In this document: one piece after another, positions 62,550-64,000 of the stretch | Numbering within the stretch: the stretch's first letter is position 1 | Layout of the letters: every line of letters starts with the position of its first letter | Assembly: GCA_000720845.1 (NCBI GenBank) | Contig: JODU01000013.1 | Location: 1-64,000 of the forward strand | From: Kitasatospora aureofaciens | GTDB lineage: Bacteria > Actinomycetota > Actinomycetes > Streptomycetales > Streptomycetaceae | Direction: 5' to 3' | DNA length: 64,000 nucleotides | Program-made: the position numbers and the translations under genes | The notes under the pieces: generated by a model | Database searches by the model: none | Told to the model about the DNA's origin: nothing | The model's input: the letters and a program-made list of their open reading frames with translations, nothing else

Positions 62550-63246
62550 TTCGAGGAGTTGCTGGACCACTGCGAGGCGGTGGCGTTCGCCGTGCCGCCC
62601 GCCGTCCGGGCCGAGCTGGCGCCGCTTGCGGCGAAACGGGGCAAGGACCTGTTGCTGCAGAAGCCGCTCGGACCCGATCCGGCCGCGGCCCGGCGCGTGG
62701 CCGACGCGGTCGCCGAGGCCGGCGTCGTCACCGAGCTCGTACTGACCAATCGCTACCACCCGGCCACCCGGGCCTTCCTCGAAGCCGCCCGCTCCTTCGA
62801 GCCGGCCGGGGCGGCTCCTGCTACCTCCACGGTGCCTTCCTGCAAGGGGAGTTCGCCACCGGCCGACGCCTGGAGCACGGTGCCCTGCTCGGCCTCGGCC
62901 CCCATCTGCTCGACCTGCTGGACGCCGCGGTCGGCCCGGTCACCGCCGTCCGCGCCACGGGCGACCCGCGCCGCTGGGTGGGACCGACCTGCGCACACGA
63001 GAACGGCGCCGTGAGCCAGGCCTCGCTGTCCGGTTCCGTGGCCGGCCCCCGCGCGCTGACCCGCGTCGAACTCTTCGGTGCCGCAGAGCCCCTGGTCTAC
63101 GACACGGCCGGCATCACCACGAGGAGTGCCGGCCCGTCCTGCGCCACGACTTCGCGACGGCCGTCCGCACCCGAACGCCGACACCGGTCGACGCCGGACG
63201 CGGCCTGTACCTGCAGAGCCTCCTCGACCGGGTCGTGTACGACTGG
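62550..63246 (+). pseudogene. Decayed Gfo/Idh/MocA-type oxidoreductase
   Basis: Three frames in turn encode one recognisable protein. Frame A (from 62550) reads F-E-E-L-L-D-H-C-E-A-V-A-F-A-V-P-P and the catalytic-type L-L-Q-K-P-L. Near 62811 the text moves to frame B (C-Y-L-H-G-A-F, L-E-H-G-A-L-L-G-L-G-P-H-L-L-D-L-L-D-A-A-V-G). Near 63116 it moves to frame C (H-E-E-C-R-P-V-L-R-H-D-F, G-L-Y-L-Q-S-L-L-D-R). The N-terminal Rossmann segment is missing, and frame C has no stop before it runs into the antisense of the Rid gene. The gene was an NAD(P)-dependent sugar or inositol-type dehydrogenase. Confidence 0.82.
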
Positions 63247-63261
63247 GCGGGGCAAGGGGGG

Positions 63262-63669
63262 TCAGTCGAGGACGGCGGTGGCCTCGACCTCGACCAGGTG
63301 CCCGGGCACGTCCAGCGCGGCGACGCCCAGCAGAGTGGCCGGCGCGAGCGGGGTCACCCCCAGCCGGGCGGCCGCCCCCTCGATGCCCGCCAGCAGGAGG
63401 GGCATCTTGTCCGGCGTCCAGTCGACGACGTGGACGTTCAGCTTGGCCACGTCCGCGAAGGAGGCGCCGGCCGCCGCCAGGGCGATGGCGACGTTGAGGT
63501 AGCACTGCTCGGTCTGCGCGGCCAGGTCTCCTTCGCCGACCGTGACGCCGTCGGCGTCCCAGGCGACCTGCCCGGCGACGAAGACGAGCTTCGATCCGGA
63601 CGCGATCGACACCTGCCGGTAGACGTCGACCGCGGGCAGCCCGTCGGGGTTCACCAGGGTGATGGCCAT
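63262..63669 (-). CDS. Rid-family (YjgF/YER057c/UK114) protein
   Basis: A 135-residue RidA-like protein with the family trimer-fold motifs: F-V-A-G-Q-V-A-W-D, E-Q-C-Y-L-N-V-A-I-A-L-A-A-A-G-A, and a C-terminal P-G-H-L-V-E-V-E-A-T-A-V. The arginine that RidA enzymes use to bind the imine acid, normally in P-A-R-S/T, is replaced here (A-P-A-T-L-L-G-V). It probably belongs to a Rid subgroup without 2-iminopropionate deaminase activity. A perfect AAGGAG nine bases upstream fixes the ATG at 63669, in preference to an in-frame ATG at 63690. It converges on the decayed oxidoreductase. Confidence 0.9.
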   Translation of the reverse strand: MAITLVNPDGLPAVDVYRQVSIASGSKLVFVAGQVAWDADGVTVGEGDLAAQTEQCYLNVAIALAAAGASFADVAKLNVHVVDWTPDKMPLLLAGIEGAAARLGVTPLAPATLLGVAALDVPGHLVEVEATAVLD

Positions 63670-63789
63670 GACGTCGGTCTCCTTGCTCATGTGCTCTCTT
63701 GTGGTTACTCGGGAACCGTAGGAGAGCGACCGCCGACATGGAAGAACGCACTTCTCAGTGACTGGGGAACCTGTTGGTGACCCAGCAGT

Positions 63790-64000
63790 TCAGCGACTCG
63801 CCCGACCGCGCGGACCTGCGGCGCGCCGGTGGTCCGGGCCGCGGAAGACGGCCAGGCGCAGGACGACGAAGCGCACGACGGTGACGGCGACGGACGTGGC
63901 CGCGAGGACCGCGGTCTCGGCGGCGGGCGAGGCGTCGGGCCGCCGGTGCGTGAACCACAGCACGGCACCGGAGGTGACCAGATAGCCGAGCAGGAACAGA
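63790..64000 (-). CDS. GtrA-like membrane protein, C-terminal end (partial)
   Basis: About 69 codons up to the TGA at 63790-63792; the start lies beyond the window. The fragment has two hydrophobic helices (G-Y-L-V-T-S-G-A-V-L-W-F and A-V-L-A-A-T-S-V-A-V-T-V-V) followed by R-F-V-V-L-R-L-A-V-F-R. That ending is typical of GtrA-family flippase proteins and of the GtrA domain fused to family 2 glycosyltransferases (T-x-x-R-F-x-L-L-R-x-W-V-F). Which of the two it is cannot be told. Confidence 0.62.
   Translation of the reverse strand, partial: LFLLGYLVTSGAVLWFTHRRPDASPAAETAVLAATSVAVTVVRFVVLRLAVFRGPDHRRAAGPRGRASR

Overview
The window is a stretch of high-GC actinobacterial chromosome, almost certainly from a Streptomyces. 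The GC content is very high with strong G/C third-position bias. Genes start with ATG or GTG behind purine-rich ribosome sites, or with no site at all. Tat-type signal peptides, LacI/ROK/GntR/TetR/LysR/AraC-controlled catabolic islands and GAF-PAS-PP2C regulators all fit that genus. No rRNA, tRNA, CRISPR array, insertion sequence or prophage was seen. About 50 protein genes, two decayed genes, two very small candidate ORFs and a set of operators, leaderless promoters and hairpin terminators can be supported.

Layout. 1-8.7 kb: end of a glycerophosphodiester phosphodiesterase, a small hypothetical gene, then a leftward operon of ROK regulator, SsuCBA-type ABC importer, cytosolic type I sulfatase and its formylglycine-generating enzyme, with a divergent Tat-exported GH43-like protein. 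8.8-11.6 kb: GAF-PAS-GAF-PP2C phosphatase coupled to a CBS-BON protein. 11.7-19.6 kb: two MMPL exporters flanking a TetR and a dgdR/dgdA pair (2,2-dialkylglycine decarboxylase). 19.9-24.4 kb: a decayed MerR-PP2C gene, a winged-helix protein, a VOC protein, a WYL regulator and an MFS exporter. 24.4-32 kb: leftward Clp ATPase / SRPBCC / FdhF-YdeP operon divergent from an NAD-dependent DNA ligase. 32-37.3 kb: secreted serine hydrolase, a TetR-controlled MFS and acetyltransferase, and a YeeE/YedE sulfur transporter preceded by a 27-codon Cys-rich leader ORF. 37.4-40.6 kb: htpG and two DUF genes. 40.7-44.3 kb: SGNH esterase, GlxA-type regulator, gap, cyclophilin. 44.4-48 kb: GCS2-type ligase with a class II glutamine amidotransferase, a 26-codon leaderless ORF and a TauD-type dioxygenase. 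48-55.9 kb: LacI-controlled GH2 / sugar ABC importer / secreted GH43 regulon. 56-59.2 kb: NCS1 permease, racemase and GntR. 59.2-64 kb: AraC, TauE exporter, GNAT, a small membrane protein, a decayed Gfo/Idh/MocA gene, a Rid protein and the end of a GtrA-like gene.

How the genes work together. Two themes recur. One is carbohydrate capture with local regulators: the ROK/sulfatase island and the LacI island, the latter with matching TACATCGATGTA operators in front of both of its transcription units. The other is sulfur handling: organosulfate import and desulfation, YeeE/YedE, TauE, TauD and the GCS2/amidotransferase pair. A third, structural feature is the number of leaderless promoters, with a TAnnnT-like hexamer 6-7 bases before the start codon. 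They serve regulators (ROK, dgdR, GlxA, AraC), enzymes (dgdA, MFS, acetyltransferase, cyclophilin) and both tiny ORFs.

The best candidates for something not yet described are the ROK-controlled sugar-sulfate operon, the Cys-rich leader ORF before the YeeE/YedE gene, and the leaderless 26-codon ORF between the amidotransferase and the dioxygenase.
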